Under the pieces are notes generated by a model, which saw nothing but the letters and a program-made list of their open reading frames with translations, was not told the origin of the DNA and ran no database searches. Shown piece by piece: positions 35,587 through 37,427 of a DNA stretch of 37,427 nucleotides (position 1 is its first letter; every line of letters begins with the position of its first letter). The stretch spans positions 1-37,427 of the forward strand of contig JABGOS010000076.1 of NCBI GenBank assembly GCA_018645265.1, written 5' to 3'. The position numbers and the translations under genes were made by a program. The stretch comes from Deltaproteobacteria bacterium. Lineage in GTDB: Bacteria > UBA10199 > 2-02-FULL-44-16 > JAAZCA01.

Positions 35587-36279
35587 ATGAAGAAGGTAGC
35601 ACTGACAGCTGAAAAAAGAGAACGAGGAAAAGGTGTTTCACGGCGTCTTCGCTCTGATAAGAGGATACCAGCGGTACTTTACGGGAAGAGCGTGGATCCG
35701 ATGCCGATATCTGTTGATTGGCTTGAAATGGAAAAACTCGTGAAGGGCGAAGCCGGCATGAACGTCATGGTCGATCTTTCGATCGCAGGCGGTGATTCAG
35801 GTATGGCGCTTATTCGTGATTATCAAGCTGATCCTTTCAAGCGCAAATTCACACATATCGATTTTCAGGCTATCACGATGACGGATAAGCTTGAAATCGA
35901 AGTGCCGATTGACCTCGTTGGACAATCGATAGGTGTGAAAGAGGGCGGAGTTCTTGAACAGATGCGTCGTACGCTTCATATTGCGGCGCTGCCGGATAAA
36001 ATTCCTTCGAAGATAGAGATCGACATCACAGGGCTTAATATTGGTGACAGTTTTCACGCCAATGAAATCAACTTGCCTGAGGGCGTAGAATTTCCTCACG
36101 TAGGAAATTATACGATAGCAGCTGTAGTTCCCCCGACCAAGGTCGAGGAGACGGTTGCAGTTCCTGCTGAAGGTGCTGAGGGTGTAGCTCTTGCTGAGGG
36201 TGTTGAGGGTGCAGCTCCTGCTGAAGGCGCAGCTCCTGCTGAAGGTGCTGAGACGAAGCCTGAGGAAAAGAAGGAATAG
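35587..36279 (+). CDS. rplY: 50S ribosomal protein bL25 (Ctc/long form)
   Basis: This 230-aa protein is the two-domain Ctc form of bL25, which binds 5S rRNA. The N-terminal domain has KRERGKGVSRRLR, IPAVLYG, and HIDFQAI; the C-terminal TL5-type domain has VPIDLVGQSIGVKEGG, IEIDITGLNIGDS, and IAAVVPP. A tail from about residue 195 is Ala/Pro/Glu-rich with short APAEG repeats. The ATG at 35587 sits behind AGGAGG; an upstream in-frame start at 35506 would add 27 residues taken from the inverted-repeat region and is rejected. pth starts 2 bp after the stop. Confidence 0.97.
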   Translation: MKKVALTAEKRERGKGVSRRLRSDKRIPAVLYGKSVDPMPISVDWLEMEKLVKGEAGMNVMVDLSIAGGDSGMALIRDYQADPFKRKFTHIDFQAITMTDKLEIEVPIDLVGQSIGVKEGGVLEQMRRTLHIAALPDKIPSKIEIDITGLNIGDSFHANEINLPEGVEFPHVGNYTIAAVVPPTKVEETVAVPAEGAEGVALAEGVEGAAPAEGAAPAEGAETKPEEKKE

Positions 36280-36281
36280 CT

Positions 36282-36839
36282 GTGAAGCTTATCGTTGGAC
36301 TTGGAAATCCAGGTCGGAAATATGCCTCGCATCGACACAATGTAGGATTCGGATCTGTCGATCTGTTGGCGGAAGAACTGAATATAGAGATCGGAAAGCG
36401 ATCGTTTGGTGCCCTGGTTGGGCAAGGCTCATTGAAAGGCGAAAAACTTTTGTTAGCAAAGCCGCAAACCTTTATGAATCTGTCGGGGGATGCGGTGCAG
36501 CCGTTGCTTGGATACTATAAGCTTCCTCATGATGATTTAATTGTGGTCCATGATGATGTGGATATCGAATTGGGAAAGCTGAAAGTAGCTTATCAGGCCG
36601 GCCACGGAGGTCACAACGGCATACGATCGATAGTCGATAACCTGGGCGGAAATGATTTCTACAGAGTTCGGTTGGGGGTTGGAAGACCTCCTGAAATGAT
36701 CGATACAGCTGATTACGTTTTGCATCCATTTTCCGAGGATGAGCGTGAGGTATCAGAGAAGCTAATGAAGAATGGTTCAGATGCTATAAAAACCTTAATC
36801 GAAAAAGGATTAAAAGAGGCACAACAAGAGTTTCATTAA
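36282..36839 (+). CDS. pth: Peptidyl-tRNA hydrolase
   Basis: This 185-aa protein starts at GTG, 2 bp after rplY, with AAGGAA upstream. Motifs: GLGNPG at 6-11, RHNVGF with catalytic His19, KPQTFMNLSG, VVHDDVDIELGKLK, GHGGHNGIRSI, and RLGVGRP. It frees tRNA from prematurely released peptidyl-tRNA in the cytoplasm. Coupling to rplY suggests joint translation. Standard length and complete motifs indicate a functional enzyme. Confidence 0.98.
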   Translation: MKLIVGLGNPGRKYASHRHNVGFGSVDLLAEELNIEIGKRSFGALVGQGSLKGEKLLLAKPQTFMNLSGDAVQPLLGYYKLPHDDLIVVHDDVDIELGKLKVAYQAGHGGHNGIRSIVDNLGGNDFYRVRLGVGRPPEMIDTADYVLHPFSEDEREVSEKLMKNGSDAIKTLIEKGLKEAQQEFH

Positions 36840-36864
36840 AATATAAATAATTCAATAACTCCTT

Positions 36865-36887
36865 AGTCCCGGGATAGTCCTGGGGCT
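36865..36887 (+). promoter_or_regulatory. Perfect 10-bp hairpin in the rpsF leader
   Basis: AGTCCCGGGA (36865-36874) and TCCTGGGGCT (36878-36887) pair over ten positions including two G-U pairs around a TAG triloop. No T-run follows, so it is not a classic terminator. It lies 26 bp before the rpsF start and may be part of a ribosomal-protein leader; an S6:S18 binding element is known in some bacteria, but I cannot confirm the match. Confidence 0.35.
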
Positions 36888-36913
36888 TCTGGAAAGAACC
36901 AAAGGGAGGTCAT

Positions 36914-37427
36914 ATGAGAGAGTACGAAACCGTACTAATCACACAACCTAACATTACTGATGCTGATCAAACAAAGATCAACGATAAGATCGCTTCGTTG
37001 ATCGAGAAACACAATGGCAAGCTGTTTTTTGCGAAGAGTTTGGGCAAAAAAAGCATGACCTATGCTATCAAGAAGCAGACGAAGGGGTATTATACCTGCA
37101 TCGACTTCACTGCTGAGGGAAATGTAGTGAATGAAATGGAAAAGGGCTTGAGGATCGACGAAAATGTTCTCAGGTTTCTCACGGTGGTAAAGAATGAGAA
37201 CGTAGACATTGAAGCCAGGCTCGCCGAGATAGTAGCTCGCGGTGAGGATGCTCCTGTAGAGGAGATGACAGCTGCAGTTGCCGCAAAACCGTATGCTGCT
37301 GCTGCCGTCACCACTGAGGTGAAGAAAGAATTGGCGGAGCAAAAGGTTGCAGCTCCTGCTGAAACACCGGTTGCAGCTCCTGCTGAAACACCGGTTGCAG
37401 CTCCTGTCGAAACAGAAAAGACTTCAG
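36914..37427 (+). CDS. rpsF: 30S ribosomal protein bS6 (partial, runs off the window)
   Basis: The frame is open to the window edge (171 codons, no stop). The ATG sits behind AAAGGGAGG. The N-terminal 95 residues are bS6: MREYETVLITQP, KIASLIEKHNGKLFFAKSLGKKSMTYAIKKQTKGYY, and LRIDENVLRFLTV. After residue 110 comes an Ala/Pro/Glu-rich extension with 24-nt repeats coding VAAPAETP, longer than typical bS6. It binds 16S rRNA with bS18; rpsR probably follows outside the window. Confidence 0.95.
   Translation, partial: MREYETVLITQPNITDADQTKINDKIASLIEKHNGKLFFAKSLGKKSMTYAIKKQTKGYYTCIDFTAEGNVVNEMEKGLRIDENVLRFLTVVKNENVDIEARLAEIVARGEDAPVEEMTAAVAAKPYAAAAVTTEVKKELAEQKVAAPAETPVAAPAETPVAAPVETEKTS
37346..37414 (+). 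repeat. 24-nt tandem repeats in the bS6 tail
   Basis: Two exact copies of a 24-nt unit at 37346-37369 and 37370-37393 and a third variant from 37394 encode VAAPAETP. A related GCAGCTCCTGCTGAAG repeat codes the tail of rplY at about 36210-36245. Confidence 0.85.

Overview
The window looks like ordinary chromosome from a Gram-negative bacterium. An outer membrane is implied by a C-terminal-aromatic beta-barrel protein, lipobox lipoproteins and several Sec signal peptides. The right end (ispE, spoVG, tRNA-Gln(TTG), prs, rplY, pth, rpsF) is an order I associate with deltaproteobacterial-grade lineages. Asp/Gly-rich linkers behind lipoboxes are also common there. I cannot place it more finely; an uncultured class related to Bdellovibrionota or Myxococcota is a guess.

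Left part (1-6000): two genes of unknown function, a small secreted protein with two chromo-barrel/Tudor-knot-like repeats, and an 1103-residue secreted protein with an in-register GDDGDG repeat and an HExxxH motif. Next (6100-11010) is a cluster of CotH-like lipoprotein kinase, DUF4956 membrane protein, VTC-type polyphosphate polymerase domain protein and DUF2490-type barrel, followed by a membrane-anchored glycerophosphodiester phosphodiesterase.

The centrepiece (11160-26467) is a three-gene operon. It encodes a 3117-residue type I fatty acid synthase with domain order AT-ER-DH-MPT-ACP-KR-KS (the fungal/mycobacterial FAS-I architecture), a holo-ACP synthase overlapping it by 4 bp, and a single-chain acyl-CoA carboxylase of about 1846 residues (BC, BCCP, an unassigned central region, CT). 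Together these could make malonyl-CoA, activate the carrier domain and build saturated acyl-CoA from one transcript. A 58-bp nested inverted repeat lies just upstream. FAS-I is classically known from fungi and mycolic-acid actinobacteria, so its presence in a Gram-negative together with a fused carboxylase is the most notable content of the window.

Right of the operon (26471-30967), two closely related lipoprotein genes flank gpsA. REP-like elements with a GTGTCsGACAC core sit on both sides of the first of them and probably double as terminators. A secreted S9-family prolyl oligopeptidase follows, divergent from the housekeeping block ispE to rpsF; rpsF runs off the window end. No CRISPR array, rRNA, integrase or transposase gene was seen. 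The longest gap without a gene is about 280 bp (2391-2667).
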